A DNA stretch of 64,000 nucleotides from positions 1 to 64,000 of the forward strand of contig NZ_WFKJ01000003.1 of NCBI RefSeq assembly GCF_009208075.1, read 5' to 3'. The stretch is from Poseidonibacter ostreae (GTDB lineage Bacteria; Campylobacterota; Campylobacteria; Campylobacterales; Arcobacteraceae). The notes below the pieces were generated by a model, which was not told the DNA's origin, searched no databases, and saw only the letters and a list, made by a program, of their open reading frames with translations. The translations under genes and the position numbers were made by a program. This document shows, in pieces, positions 38,065 to 47,420 of the stretch (its first letter is position 1; each line of letters opens with the position of its first letter).

Positions 38065-40284
38065 ATGATATCTAATTTGTCAATTAAAAATAAGCTTATG
38101 CTTTTAGTAATTATTCCTTTAATAATTGTAGTATTATCAACAGCAAAATTACTACATAGTTCTTATTCTAGAGTTACTGAACTTAATGCATTAGATAAAA
38201 TTGTTATTTTATCAACTAAAATCGGTGCATTAGTTCATGAAACACAAAAAGAGCGTGGAATGACTGCTGGTTTTGTTGGAAGTAAGGGTAAAAAATTTGT
38301 AGAAAAATTACCAAAACAGAGAAAACTAGTAGATTCAAAAAGAAAAGATTTTTTTAATGAATTAAAAATTGTTGATATAAATAGTTATTCTAAAGAGTTT
38401 GCTTCTAATATGGATTTGATGATAAATAAGTTGGATAAACTTGATGCTTTAAGAAATAAAGTATCTAGTTTAGATATAAAAGGTTCTGATGCAATTGCCT
38501 TTTATACAAACTTTAATGCCTTATCTTTAAATGCAATAAGTAGTATTACAAAATTATCAAATGATGCAGAAGTTTCACAAGACTTAGTTTCATATATGAA
38601 TTTTTTATTATCAAAAGAGCGAGCTGGAGTTGAGAGAGCTGTTTTAACAAATACATTTGCAAGAGATAACTTTTCTAATGGAATGAAAGAGAAGTTTTTT
38701 ACCTTAGTTGCTCAGCAAAATGCTTATATGGACTCTTTTTTAAAGGTTGCAAGAGATAATGCTGCTTCATTTTATAAAAAGACTTTACAAGGTGAAGCTG
38801 TTATAGAAGTAAGTAAAATGAGAAGAATAGCGGCTGAAAAAAATGATACTTTTGGAATAGATGCTTCTTATTGGTTTTCTCAAATTACTTCAAAAATTAA
38901 CCTATTAAAAAAAGTAGAAAACTTTCTTTCTGATAGTTTAATTAAAACAATAACTAAACAATACAATAGCGCAAAAACTAATATGATTATTTTTGGAAGT
39001 ATGGGACTTTTAGGAATATTTATTACAATTTTATTTGCAAGAGTAATTTTAAATAAGATTATAAAAGATGTAGAGTCTTTAAAAGTTGGTTTAGATAATT
39101 TCTTCTCTTTTATAAATTTTGAAAAAACTGATATTAAAGAGATTAATATTGATTCAAATGATGAATTAGGGTTAATGGCTAAACAAATTGATAAAAATAT
39201 AATTAAAACAAAAGAGAATTTTGCTTTGGATAAAGAGCTAATTTTAAATACAATGTCAGTTACTAATGAGATAAATAAAGGAAATCTTGATAATAAGATT
39301 TCAGTAAATTCAAATAATCCAGCTTTAAATGAATTAAAAGAAATTATCAATCAAATGATATCAACTTTAAATATAAATTTAAACAATATTATCAAAGTAC
39401 TTGATTCTTATTCAAACTTAGATTATAGAGCAAAACTTGAAACTTCTAATTTTGAGGGAACAATAAAAAAACTTGAAAGCAATGTAAATATTTTAAGAGA
39501 CTCTATTACGAAAATGTTAGTAGAAAATAAAAATGATGGTCTTGTTTTAAATGAGAACTCAGAAATTTTAAGTACGAATATGAGAGATATTTCAAATGCT
39601 GCAAATACACAAGCAGCATCACTTGAAGAGACAGCAGCATCACTTGAAGAGATTACTTCAAATATGACAAATAGTACACAAACAGTTCAAAAAATGGCAG
39701 AGTATGGAAAGAGAGTTAAAGAATCTGTAGGTTTAGGAGAAGAGCTTGCAAATAATACATCATCTTCTATGATTGCCATAAATAATGAAACTACATCAAT
39801 TAGTGACGCAATTACAGTAATAGACCAAATAGCATTCCAAACAAATATTTTATCACTTAATGCAGCAGTTGAAGCTGCAACTGCAGGGGAAGCTGGAAAA
39901 GGTTTCGCAGTTGTTGCACAAGAAGTAAGAAATCTTGCAAGAAGATCTGCTGAAGCTGCTAAAGAGATTAAACAATTAGTTGAAAATGCTCAAGAAAAAG
40001 CAAATGATGGAAAAAATATAGCTGATAAAATGATAGATGGATATAAACAACTAAATGAAAATATTACATATACTTTAGAGTTAATTAACGATGTTAACGC
40101 TTCAAGTAAAGAGCAAACTACAGGTATTGTACAAATTAATGATGCTATTAATAATCTAGATCAAATTACTCAACAAAATGCTCAAAATGCATCAAGTGCG
40201 GATAGAATTGCACAAAAAACAAAAGAGATTTCGAATATTATTGTTGCAAATGTAAACGCAAAAGAGTTCGATGGTAAAAGTTAA
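38065..40284 (+). CDS. Chemoreceptor with NIT sensor domain
   Basis: A 739-residue methyl-accepting chemotaxis protein: membrane helix about 10-29, a periplasmic NIT (nitrate/nitrite-sensing type) domain with [16 protein letters not shown] and [13 protein letters not shown], a second helix about 308-328, HAMP-like region, and a cytoplasmic signalling domain with the tip sequence [22 protein letters not shown] domains are thought to sense nitrate and nitrite, which would fit the denitrification genes nearby; the actual ligand is inferred. AAAGGA precedes the ATG and TACAAT at 38032-38037 may be the -10. Confidence 0.9.
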   Translation: MISNLSIKNKLMLLVIIPLIIVVLSTAKLLHSSYSRVTELNALDKIVILSTKIGALVHETQKERGMTAGFVGSKGKKFVEKLPKQRKLVDSKRKDFFNELKIVDINSYSKEFASNMDLMINKLDKLDALRNKVSSLDIKGSDAIAFYTNFNALSLNAISSITKLSNDAEVSQDLVSYMNFLLSKERAGVERAVLTNTFARDNFSNGMKEKFFTLVAQQNAYMDSFLKVARDNAASFYKKTLQGEAVIEVSKMRRIAAEKNDTFGIDASYWFSQITSKINLLKKVENFLSDSLIKTITKQYNSAKTNMIIFGSMGLLGIFITILFARVILNKIIKDVESLKVGLDNFFSFINFEKTDIKEINIDSNDELGLMAKQIDKNIIKTKENFALDKELILNTMSVTNEINKGNLDNKISVNSNNPALNELKEIINQMISTLNINLNNIIKVLDSYSNLDYRAKLETSNFEGTIKKLESNVNILRDSITKMLVENKNDGLVLNENSEILSTNMRDISNAANTQAASLEETAASLEEITSNMTNSTQTVQKMAEYGKRVKESVGLGEELANNTSSSMIAINNETTSISDAITVIDQIAFQTNILSLNAAVEAATAGEAGKGFAVVAQEVRNLARRSAEAAKEIKQLVENAQEKANDGKNIADKMIDGYKQLNENITYTLELINDVNASSKEQTTGIVQINDAINNLDQITQQNAQNASSADRIAQKTKEISNIIVANVNAKEFDGKS

Positions 40285-40345
40285 ATTTAAATAGATTCTC
40301 CTATAATAGAATATTAAATATATAATATTTTATTAAAGGAAGAAA

Positions 40346-40411
40346 ATGACAAATAATATAAAAAATGCATATTTTGCAGCAGGATGTTTTTGGGGTGCTT
40401 TCAACCTTTAA
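40346..40411 (+). pseudogene. msrA: 5' stub of the original msrA
   Basis: From ATG at 40346, with AAAGGAAG ahead of it, the frame reads MTNNIKN and then AYFAAGCFWG, the MsrA active-site start, then leaves homology and stops after 21 codons. The 31 bases from 40367 to 40397 recur exactly at 50268-50298 inside the intact msrA. This is therefore the native promoter, ribosome-binding site and first codons of msrA, cut off by element integration. Confidence 0.9.
40367..40397 (+). repeat. attL: left copy of the 31-bp att repeat
   Basis: Perfect 31-base match to 50268-50298. Both flanking bases differ, so the identity block is exactly 31 bp. It covers the MsrA catalytic motif codons (AYFAAGCFWG), a conserved target. 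Confidence 0.92.
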
Positions 40412-40417
40412 AGCATT

Positions 40418-40474
40418 AAAGCCCATAACTTAGGCTTTTTTTAATTAAATAAAAACAACCTTTTTGAAAAAGGT
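40418..40474 (+). terminator. Two tandem hairpins just inside attL
   Basis: AAAGCC(N9)GGCTTT followed by a T-run spans 40418-40441, and ACCTTTTT-G-AAAAAGGT spans 40458-40474 with a T-run from 40479. Together they should stop transcription from the orphaned msrA promoter before it enters the element. Confidence 0.6.
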
Positions 40475-40484
40475 ATTCTTTTTT

Positions 40485-40506
40485 GGGTCACAGATTGGGT
40501 TACAAC
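40485..40506. repeat. Left arm-type repeat of the element
   Basis: Two near-identical 8-mers, GGGTCACA and GGGTTACA, are separated by GATT (12-base period). The 22-base block matches 50134-50155 at 21 positions. It lies 88 bases inside attL, as integrase arm sites do. Confidence 0.55.
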
Positions 40507-40542
40507 TTCTCATTTTATTCTAATTTATAATTAGGATAAAAA

Positions 40543-42624
40543 ATGCAAGATATAATAAGTTATTGTTTTAAAAGAGGTAACTCTTGGTACTTTAGAAAAA
40601 GGATAAATGCTCAATACACTAAGAACAATAAGGATATTTACTTTAAAATATCATTGAAAAAATTACTTGGAAAACAAGTTTACTATAATACTATACTACA
40701 AAGTAATCTTTTTACTATTACTAACTACATAAATAACAATTTAGAAATTTATTGTTTTAACAAGGAAAATCTAACTTTGAAAGAATTAATACAATTTACA
40801 AGTGAACTTATCAGTAGATATGAAAATGAAGCTAATAATATATCTAACGATTATTCAAATCAATTAAATACAAGAATTAGAGAAGTTGAAGATATGAGAT
40901 TTAATGCTCTTAGTTATGTTGATGAAAATAGTAGAACATGGGCAGGTCATACTGTTGAAGCATTAGATAGAGAGATTAACATTTTAAAAGATGCTTATGA
41001 TTCTAATAATAAACCTTTAATTTCCCAAAAGGCAAGAGAGATATTGAATAGGCAAAATATTATTACAAAAGAAGAAATATTAAAAATAGATTATCTTGAT
41101 ATAAAAGAGAAGAGTGATTTTGAAGAAGCACTAATAAAAAAAGAAAGAGAAATTCTACTTCAAGATAAAAGAAATTATCTTAACAAATTTGAAGATACTA
41201 AAATTTCTAATTCTAAATCCGAAGATAATATCTTAGATTTATTAAGTAATCATCCTCAACTAAAAACTTTAATTGATAATATAAAACATCAAAATGAAGA
41301 TAAAACTGATAATTGGGATTATCTAATTGAAACTTTTTTATCTGACTATATTAATAATCCAAGTACATATAGAAGCAAAGAGATTGCTCTAATACAATTT
41401 AAACAGATGATGTTAGGAGATAAAGCTTTTTATGTAGAAATTAATGATAAAAAACATTATCTAACAGAAAAAACAATATTAACTGCATCCGTAAGTGATA
41501 TTAAAGCTGTTAAGGCTTTACTTATTGATTTACCAAAAATGACACTTACTAAAGATTATCCTTTTATGAAAAAATGGAGAGTTCAAGGTGTTATTTATAC
41601 TATTTTTACAGCTAAAAAATTAGGAGTAGAGAAAAATTTACTTTCAGGCATAAATTCTAAAGCAGATGTTATTAAAGATTTTTTAAAGTTCTTAAAAATT
41701 TCAGAAGATAAATATAAAGATTTAAATTGTGAGAGATGGAGTAAAATATTAACTATTACAAAATCAAATTTAAATTCAGATGATTTATCTTTTAATGATA
41801 AACAAGTATTGATACCTTTACAGTCTGAATATATAAATGGATTTTTACTTAATAGATACAAGGATAAAAAAGGAATTAGGACTGGTACAGCTTCGAGAAA
41901 CTTTACAAAACATACAAATTCTCGTCCTCATATTTATTGGTCTGTTCTTCTTGGAATATATACAGGAGCAAGAGCAGAAGAACTTGCACAACTACAAATA
42001 AAAGATATTCAAAAAAAGATTATAAAAGATGAATCAGTTTATTTTATTGATTTCTGTATTACAGACTATGAGAACCAATCTATTAAAAACTCATCATCAA
42101 TAAGACGAACTCCAATTCATAATAATTTAATTGAACTCGGATTTTTAACTTATGTAAAAAATAGAAAAAGTATAAATACCGATGATTTATTTGATTTAAA
42201 TAGGAATAAAGACTCTAAGCGGAAAGATTTTCAAAGGTCCTTTAATGATGAAATAAAAGAGTATATAAAAGAAAACTATAAAGACTTGCCTAATTATAGA
42301 TTCAGTTTTCATGGATTACGAAGCCATTTTATAGCAAAATTTATTAAATCTATTATAGTAGAGAGTGATGATGAAATGGAAGAAAAAGCATCATTGAAAG
42401 AACTTATTTATCTAAAAAAACTAATAGGTCATACAGCCAAAAAATTCAAAGACGATATAACGGTTAATACATACTTTAAAGAAGATTTAGAACTATTAAA
42501 TGCAAAAAGAAGAATAAATGAAATTGATTTTCATATAGAAGAGGGTTTTGAGGAAATTAAAAGATTGTATACAGAAAAATATGGTGAGCCAAATCTAGAT
42601 TTAGATATAAATATAATTCTTTAA
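40543..42624 (+). CDS. Tyrosine integrase of the element
   Basis: A 693-residue integrase, long for the family. The N-terminal start SYCFKRGNSWYFRKRI is the arm/core-binding-type head of this integrase class; a charged helical middle follows. Catalytic residues are all present: R477 in YTGARAEEL, H590 and R593 in HGLR, H630 in IGHT, and nucleophile Y644 in NTYF. It lies next to attL with its start 36 bases past the left arm repeat, and probably drives integration into msrA and, with a directionality factor, excision. It is convergent with the HNH gene. Confidence 0.92.
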   Translation: MQDIISYCFKRGNSWYFRKRINAQYTKNNKDIYFKISLKKLLGKQVYYNTILQSNLFTITNYINNNLEIYCFNKENLTLKELIQFTSELISRYENEANNISNDYSNQLNTRIREVEDMRFNALSYVDENSRTWAGHTVEALDREINILKDAYDSNNKPLISQKAREILNRQNIITKEEILKIDYLDIKEKSDFEEALIKKEREILLQDKRNYLNKFEDTKISNSKSEDNILDLLSNHPQLKTLIDNIKHQNEDKTDNWDYLIETFLSDYINNPSTYRSKEIALIQFKQMMLGDKAFYVEINDKKHYLTEKTILTASVSDIKAVKALLIDLPKMTLTKDYPFMKKWRVQGVIYTIFTAKKLGVEKNLLSGINSKADVIKDFLKFLKISEDKYKDLNCERWSKILTITKSNLNSDDLSFNDKQVLIPLQSEYINGFLLNRYKDKKGIRTGTASRNFTKHTNSRPHIYWSVLLGIYTGARAEELAQLQIKDIQKKIIKDESVYFIDFCITDYENQSIKNSSSIRRTPIHNNLIELGFLTYVKNRKSINTDDLFDLNRNKDSKRKDFQRSFNDEIKEYIKENYKDLPNYRFSFHGLRSHFIAKFIKSIIVESDDEMEEKASLKELIYLKKLIGHTAKKFKDDITVNTYFKEDLELLNAKRRINEIDFHIEEGFEEIKRLYTEKYGEPNLDLDINIIL

Positions 42625-42635
42625 ATGGAATCCTA

Positions 42636-42655
42636 GAGTGCAATAAATTGTGCTC
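42636..42655. terminator. Possible shared terminator integrase/HNH
   Basis: GAGTGCAA pairs with TTGTGCTC (two G-U pairs), flanked by a partly complementary GGAATC/GAATTC. It lies between the convergent integrase and HNH stops; no strong T-run is seen on the plus side. Confidence 0.4.
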
Positions 42656-42661
42656 TGAATT

Positions 42662-43780
42662 CTATTTAAAAATATTTTTTTGATGATATTTTAAATATTT
42701 CTTGTGTTCTTCTTCTATTTTAATTTTCATATTTTCATTTATTCCAAATAAGTTATAATTTTTAAAACTTTCTGAAATAAGTATATTTCCCTTAATATCA
42801 AAGGAAATAAGTCCTTTATCAAAAACTTTATCTAAATTAGGAGTTAATAGTAATCCGTTATAAATATCTAATCTTTCTTTATTTGTAGAATCTCTCCACG
42901 GTTTGATATGAGAAGCCATTAATAATTCAATTTTATCAAATAAGGAAACCGCACAAGCACCCCAATATTTAATTAATTCATCTCTAAATTTACCTTGTCC
43001 TATTCTACATTTAATTGTTTCTTCTTTTTCTGTAGATATAGGAATCTCTTTACTTAAAATATTTTCAATATCTTTAATTAAATAATTATTTAAGTGCTTT
43101 AACTTAATTTTTTTTCCATAGAGTATTTTTTTTGTTGGTATTGAGTCTTCTCTCCATTTAAAACCATATGCAGATTTTGCTTTACCATTCTTACAATTTA
43201 TTATTCCTATACTATATCTTTTTGAATCATTATTTTGCTCTTGTAAATACCGTTCTGCTTCTGCCGAAGAATGATACCTTTTTATAAATTTCCCCTCTTT
43301 TGTATATTGAAGAACTGACTTATTGATACGATTATCTCTACCCTCTTTAATATCTTGACCTCTTTTTATTTGAATGTCTTTCCATATTGCTATACCAAGA
43401 TTTTCTAAGGAATAAGAATTTTTAATTTCTGAATCAATTCGATAACAAGAGGGGGTAAACATTTTCTCATAGTTATTATTTTGCCAATCTTTATAAAGAA
43501 ATTCAAACTCTTCTTGCTTTTCAATCCATTCAATAAAGTCTTCTCGAGAATAAGATAATGCAGTATTGTTTTTTTCAGCATAGTTTCTTTGACTTTTATA
43601 TATTTCTTTTATTAAGCCATCTACACTTTGTCTTCTATCTTGTCCTCTTAAATTATCACACTTTTTACATTTTGAATCAATCCCATATTTTCCGCTTTTT
43701 ATAGGATAAAAATCTTTAAAAGGCTTCTCCCTACCACATATTTTACATTTTTTTTTATTAGTAATATTTTCTATTTCCAT
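42662..43780 (-). CDS. HNH endonuclease with zinc ribbon and NUMOD-like middle
   Basis: A 372-residue nuclease of unusual make-up. Residues 14-45 hold a CxxC...CxxC zinc ribbon (CKICG and CKKCD), typical of homing or phage HNH proteins. The middle (VLQYTKEGKFIKRYHSSAEAERYL) resembles a NUMOD1/AP2-type DNA-binding repeat. The C-terminal ~110 residues are an HNH_2-type restriction nuclease domain: RIGQGKFRDELIKYW, LMASHIKPWRDS, ERLDIYNGLLLTPNLDKVFD and GLISFDIKGNILIS. The catalytic His is in ASHIKPW. Such domains occur in restriction and homing enzymes; here it may be defence cargo or a nicking enzyme for spread. No methylase is adjacent. Confidence 0.82.
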   Translation of the reverse strand: MEIENITNKKKCKICGREKPFKDFYPIKSGKYGIDSKCKKCDNLRGQDRRQSVDGLIKEIYKSQRNYAEKNNTALSYSREDFIEWIEKQEEFEFLYKDWQNNNYEKMFTPSCYRIDSEIKNSYSLENLGIAIWKDIQIKRGQDIKEGRDNRINKSVLQYTKEGKFIKRYHSSAEAERYLQEQNNDSKRYSIGIINCKNGKAKSAYGFKWREDSIPTKKILYGKKIKLKHLNNYLIKDIENILSKEIPISTEKEETIKCRIGQGKFRDELIKYWGACAVSLFDKIELLMASHIKPWRDSTNKERLDIYNGLLLTPNLDKVFDKGLISFDIKGNILISESFKNYNLFGINENMKIKIEEEHKKYLKYHQKNIFK

Positions 43781-43946
43781 AAAATTCCTTTTGCCTTCTG
43801 AAATATTAGTTTATATTAAAATAATAAAAGTATTGTTTAAATAATAACTAGATATTATATCTAATCATTATAAATATTATTTAAGAAGTATGTTAATGAA
43901 GATGTAGATTATTAGATTTTTTAGATTTTAAGAAAAAAGGAATTTT

Positions 43947-44564
43947 ATGGAATTAATAGCGATATTTATAGGGATAGGTGTTCTTTTCTTCATTGTTTCA
44001 ATGAATGCAAATGATTCTTCAGCCTCAGGTAGTTTAATAATATTAAGAGAAGAAGTATTGAAAAATAAAGATTTTCAGATAACACAAGAATATCTAGATA
44101 ATAACACAATGAAATATATTGCATTAGATGAAAAAAATCACAAAATATGTTTACTACATGAAGATTCTCTAACTAAAGGGAAATATTTAACAAATATATA
44201 TACATATTCAGATATTCTCGAGTCAGAAATAATAGAAAATGGTGTAAGCATATCTAAAATGTCAAAAAGTAGTGTTGCAGGTCGAGCATTATTAGGAGGC
44301 CTTCTTTTAGGTGGTGTTGGAGCAGTAATTGGAGGATTTACTGCAGATAGGAGTGAATTTGAAAATATGAAAAGAATATCACTGCGAATAGTTGTTAATA
44401 ATACAACTAATCCTTTATTTGAAATAGATTTTTTCAATAATACAAGTGGTGAAGGTATTAAAAAAGATAGTTTTATGTATTCAAATATGATGGGACAAGC
44501 AACTCATTGGCATAATTTATTTAAGGTAATAATTAAAAAAGATGATGAAAATATTAGTAGTTAG
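43947..44564 (+). CDS. Membrane protein with glycine-zipper segment
   Basis: A 205-residue protein with an N-terminal membrane helix (residues 2-19), a beta-rich domain (NNTMKYIALDEKNHKICLL and YTYSDILESEII), a glycine-zipper-like hydrophobic stretch GRALLGGLLLGGVGAVIGGF at about residues 112-131, and a second beta domain. The layout resembles bacterial PH-like proteins that carry such glycine-rich segments, but that is a pattern resemblance only. AAAAAAGGAATTTT precedes the ATG. Function unknown; element cargo. Confidence 0.6.
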   Translation: MELIAIFIGIGVLFFIVSMNANDSSASGSLIILREEVLKNKDFQITQEYLDNNTMKYIALDEKNHKICLLHEDSLTKGKYLTNIYTYSDILESEIIENGVSISKMSKSSVAGRALLGGLLLGGVGAVIGGFTADRSEFENMKRISLRIVVNNTTNPLFEIDFFNNTSGEGIKKDSFMYSNMMGQATHWHNLFKVIIKKDDENISS

Positions 44565-44679
44565 ATAATAATATATTCCATCTGAATGATAAGAATAGTC
44601 ATTTGCAAACAGATTTTAAAACCTTGTTTTAATTAATGTAATAAATTCAATTACAAAATCTGTAAATAAAGGAGTAAAT

Positions 44680-45324
44680 GTGGGATTATGTAGTAAATGT
44701 AATGTAGTTAAAACAACTCATTTAATTAAGGACAAACAAATCTGTGATGATTGTTTAGGTAACAATAAAATCATTAATGATGGTGTTATTAAAGAACAAG
44801 AAATTAATCAGATAAATTTAGAAGTAGATGAGAATAAAGTTGGAATGACTTTTAAGAGAACAATAGTTATATCTTCAATATTATCAGTTGTCCTAGTATT
44901 CATACTTTTACTTTTAACAAGTAATAATGAAGATAAAAAAATTTTAGAAATTGAAGAATCGATTATGACTATCCCTAAAAATGATATATATAAGAATTAT
45001 AAAGCTTATAAAGCTTTATCAAAATATTATAAAGAAAATATTGAATATAAAGAAAATTATAAAAAGTATAATGATTTAGAAAAGCTTTCATCAGAATGTT
45101 TTGATAAAGGTACATTAATAAATAGGGAGTATGCTTTAAATAAAAGTTCTTATAGTTTTAATAGTTTTGGAGATAATAAAACTATTATGATTGATGATAA
45201 TACAATAGTTGAACAAATTAGTTTTTCTGTTGAAAATGATTTTGGAGTAAAAATAAAATACTTGAGTAAATATAGATGTAACTTAGATGGCTCAATGAAA
45301 CAAATTGATATGTATCGACAATAA
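44680..45324 (+). CDS. Zinc-ribbon membrane protein, unknown role
   Basis: A 214-residue protein started by GTG with AAAGGAG upstream. It opens with a short zinc ribbon (CSKC near residue 4 and CDDC near residue 26), then one membrane helix (about 63-84), then a helical and beta extracytoplasmic part containing one further cysteine. The zinc-ribbon-plus-single-helix layout occurs in many uncharacterised bacterial proteins. It lies 115 bases after the glycine-zipper protein on the same strand, so the two may act together at the membrane. Confidence 0.6.
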   Translation: MGLCSKCNVVKTTHLIKDKQICDDCLGNNKIINDGVIKEQEINQINLEVDENKVGMTFKRTIVISSILSVVLVFILLLLTSNNEDKKILEIEESIMTIPKNDIYKNYKAYKALSKYYKENIEYKENYKKYNDLEKLSSECFDKGTLINREYALNKSSYSFNSFGDNKTIMIDDNTIVEQISFSVENDFGVKIKYLSKYRCNLDGSMKQIDMYRQ

Positions 45325-45575
45325 AATACTTGATTAACTATTTTTTGCACTAACAATTCCATAAATGGAATTGATCCTGCCAAAAATAGAATCAATAATT
45401 CATTTATTAGAACTAAAAAGTAATTACAATAAGAATTAAGTTAAATTATTATGAAATATTAAAATATGTCATTAATTAAAGCATCTTAGCTAAGAAAACT
45501 TATAGCTAATGATGTGTAATCCTATAACAATAGTATAAGCCTTAAGGGCTATAATTATTTTTACTAGGAGCTACA

Positions 45576-45674
45576 ATGGATAAAAAATCAATCATACTTA
45601 CAATTATTGTGATAGTAGATTCGATTACTACTGCAATCATAAATACAAAAAGCTTTTTACTAATGTTAAGCTAA
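45576..45674 (+). CDS. 32-residue hydrophobic peptide, toxin-like
   Basis: From ATG at 45576 with AGGAG 5 bases upstream, a 32-residue peptide reads MDKKSIILTIIVIVDSITTA and continues IINTKSFLLMLS. It has a charged head and one membrane segment, the form of type I toxin peptides and other small membrane proteins. Its leader contains a 13-bp hairpin and a terminator-like hairpin, suggesting RNA-level control. No homologue is recognised and no antisense gene is proven. Confidence 0.45.
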   Translation: MDKKSIILTIIVIVDSITTAIINTKSFLLMLS

Positions 45675-45738
45675 CACATTATTAAAAGAAATATAGGTGG
45701 CACTATATTTTTTGTTTTTATGATTAACACGAGAGGGA

Positions 45739-45784
45739 GCTTCCTTATCTCTATTGTCTATTTTTGACAATAGAGATAGGAAGC
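45739..45784. repeat. Long hairpin in the non-coding stretch
   Basis: GCTTCCTTATCTCTATTGTC pairs with its near-perfect complement across a 7-base loop (TATTTTT), with one bulged T: a 19-bp stem. It is immediately followed by a GCGAT/ATCGC hairpin (45783-45798). Confidence 0.6.
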
Positions 45785-46105
45785 GATGCGGAAATCGCAT
45801 ATATGAAAAGATATATCAATGAATAGGCACTTAGCGGTGTCTATTTTTGATAAATTTTGTATAAAAACACTCTAAAAACTGACAACACTTGAAAATTTAA
45901 CTACTTGCCAAACTTACTGCTACAGTTAATATCAAGTTCACTTATTTCTACTCATTACTTGCCTTATGACACTCGTCATTGCTTTTCGACATTTCGTAAT
46001 ATTGTCTCTTAAATAAATTACAGGTCTAAACCTCAGTTAAGAAATAAAATAAAAAACACATACTCTTTAAGGGTTTCATATTTAAACCAGTACAGGAGTT
46101 ATAAA

Positions 46106-46471
46106 ATGTTTAGTCAAAAGAAAAAAGCTTATTATTCAAAAATATTAGGATTTAAAAATATAGATGATTTTGAAAACTTTGCAAAAAGATATTTGAAATA
46201 TTTAGAAAATCAAACATTGTCAAAAAATCAAATTATGAATGGATTTTTTATTTTAGTAGAGATACAAAAAGAATCACTAAAAAATAAAAGTCTTATCAAT
46301 TTTGAAAATATCAAAAACCAACATATCAAAAAGTATGCTAATACTATTTTAGAATTAAAAAAAAATGGTTCAGGAAGTTTATCAATTGTTAATTATCTCT
46401 ATACAAATCATAGAGTAAAAGTTTCAAGAGGAACAATTGAAAAATTTTATAAACAAAATGGACTTAAATGA
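46106..46471 (+). CDS. Helix-turn-helix partner of the second recombinase
   Basis: A 121-residue basic protein with a C-terminal region (ANTILELKKNGSGSLSIVNYLYTNHRVKVSRGTIEKFYK) that reads as a helix-turn-helix of the type found in resolvase and transposase-associated proteins. It overlaps the following tyrosine recombinase gene by 4 bases, so the two are made together. AGGAG lies before the ATG. A role as DNA-binding cofactor or directionality factor for that recombinase is inference. Confidence 0.55.
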   Translation: MFSQKKKAYYSKILGFKNIDDFENFAKRYLKYLENQTLSKNQIMNGFFILVEIQKESLKNKSLINFENIKNQHIKKYANTILELKKNGSGSLSIVNYLYTNHRVKVSRGTIEKFYKQNGLK

Positions 46472-47334
46472 TGGCTAATTTAAAGGGTGGAAATTTTGCC
46501 AAACAATGTAAAGATGGCTTTCATAGATTGGAAGCATTTGGTGTTGGAAGAATTGGTAAAAATGATAACCTTACCCATAGTGATAAGCTTGCTGAGAAAA
46601 GAGAAATGTATTTAAAAGATGTAAGCAATTATTTTGAATCTGAAAATCTTGATGGAAAATTAAATAATTTATTCACAAAAGATAATTTAGATAAGTTCTT
46701 TGAAAACAGACTTGAAGACTTAGCTATAAAAACACAAGAGAATTATCTTCGTGGTTTTTCAAGTATGTTAAAAGGCTTAGAGCAAAAAAATATACATATT
46801 CCTTTAAATCTAGAAGATAAAAACTACTTTGATAATAGAGTATCTATTATCAAAGACCAAGTAGAAATTATAATTGAAAATAGATATATAGATAATGTAG
46901 ATTCTGTAATATCAAATTTATATGAAGATAGACAAATATCAGGACTACTTGCACAAACCCAATATGAACTTAGTATTCGTCAAGCAGAAGCCTATGAATT
47001 ACTTAAAAATCCATCTTCATATATAGATGATGGAATTGTTAGTAATTTAGTTGGAAAAGGTAATCATATATATGAAGCTAAGCATATAAGTTTTGAGCTT
47101 GAACAAAAAATTTTAAATAATAGTGAAAATTTAATTGATAAAAGTACCTATTATAAAGATTTACAGAAATATAGTATTAGTTCACATGACTTCCGTTTTA
47201 CTTCGGCTCGTGACAAGTTTGAAGAAAAAATTAGAAACGGTATATCAGAAAAAGAAGCAAAACTTCAAGTTAGTTCAGAACTAAATCACAAAAGAGAATC
47301 GATAACTGATTATTATTTAAGTCGTACAAATTAA
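46468..47334 (+). CDS. Second, small tyrosine recombinase
   Basis: A 288-residue protein. The N-terminal half has a core-binding-like helical domain (NLDKFFENRLEDLAIKTQEN). The C-terminal half keeps the recombinase residues in order: R171 in SIRQAEA, H240 and R243 in SSHDFRFTSAR, H274 in LNHKRESIT, and Y282 or Y283 in TDYY. It is quite unlike the 693-residue integrase, so it is not a duplicate. It may resolve dimers of the circular form, aid excision, or invert a segment. It is translationally coupled to the helix-turn-helix protein upstream. Confidence 0.75.
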   Translation: MMANLKGGNFAKQCKDGFHRLEAFGVGRIGKNDNLTHSDKLAEKREMYLKDVSNYFESENLDGKLNNLFTKDNLDKFFENRLEDLAIKTQENYLRGFSSMLKGLEQKNIHIPLNLEDKNYFDNRVSIIKDQVEIIIENRYIDNVDSVISNLYEDRQISGLLAQTQYELSIRQAEAYELLKNPSSYIDDGIVSNLVGKGNHIYEAKHISFELEQKILNNSENLIDKSTYYKDLQKYSISSHDFRFTSARDKFEEKIRNGISEKEAKLQVSSELNHKRESITDYYLSRTN

Positions 47335-47420
47335 AAAAGAATTCAAGATTATTAAAAAAGCAGTAGATTAATTTTTATATATAAGTATAATAATTTAAAT
47401 CAACAAAAAAGGAGTAAATT

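Larger units (their letters stand above)
45325..46105. other. Structured non-coding stretch of the element
   Basis: Apart from a 32-codon frame this 780-base stretch has no gene. It holds many hairpins: 45354-45373 (9-bp perfect stem), 45482-45514 (13-bp stem with two bulges), 45534-45553 followed by ATTATTTTTA, 45739-45784 (19-bp stem with one bulge), 45783-45798, and 45966-45979. A 13-bp direct repeat, TGTCTATTTTTGA, is at 45755-45767 and 45838-45850. It may encode a structured RNA or hold an origin; which one cannot be told from sequence alone. Confidence 0.55.

Noticed and set aside
40398-40440. tRNA gene remnant at the left att site
   Set aside because: No cloverleaf can be drawn; the sequence folds as a terminator and the target is msrA codons.
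40485-40506. CRISPR-like direct repeats
   Set aside because: Only one closely spaced pair exists at each element end, with no array or cas gene.
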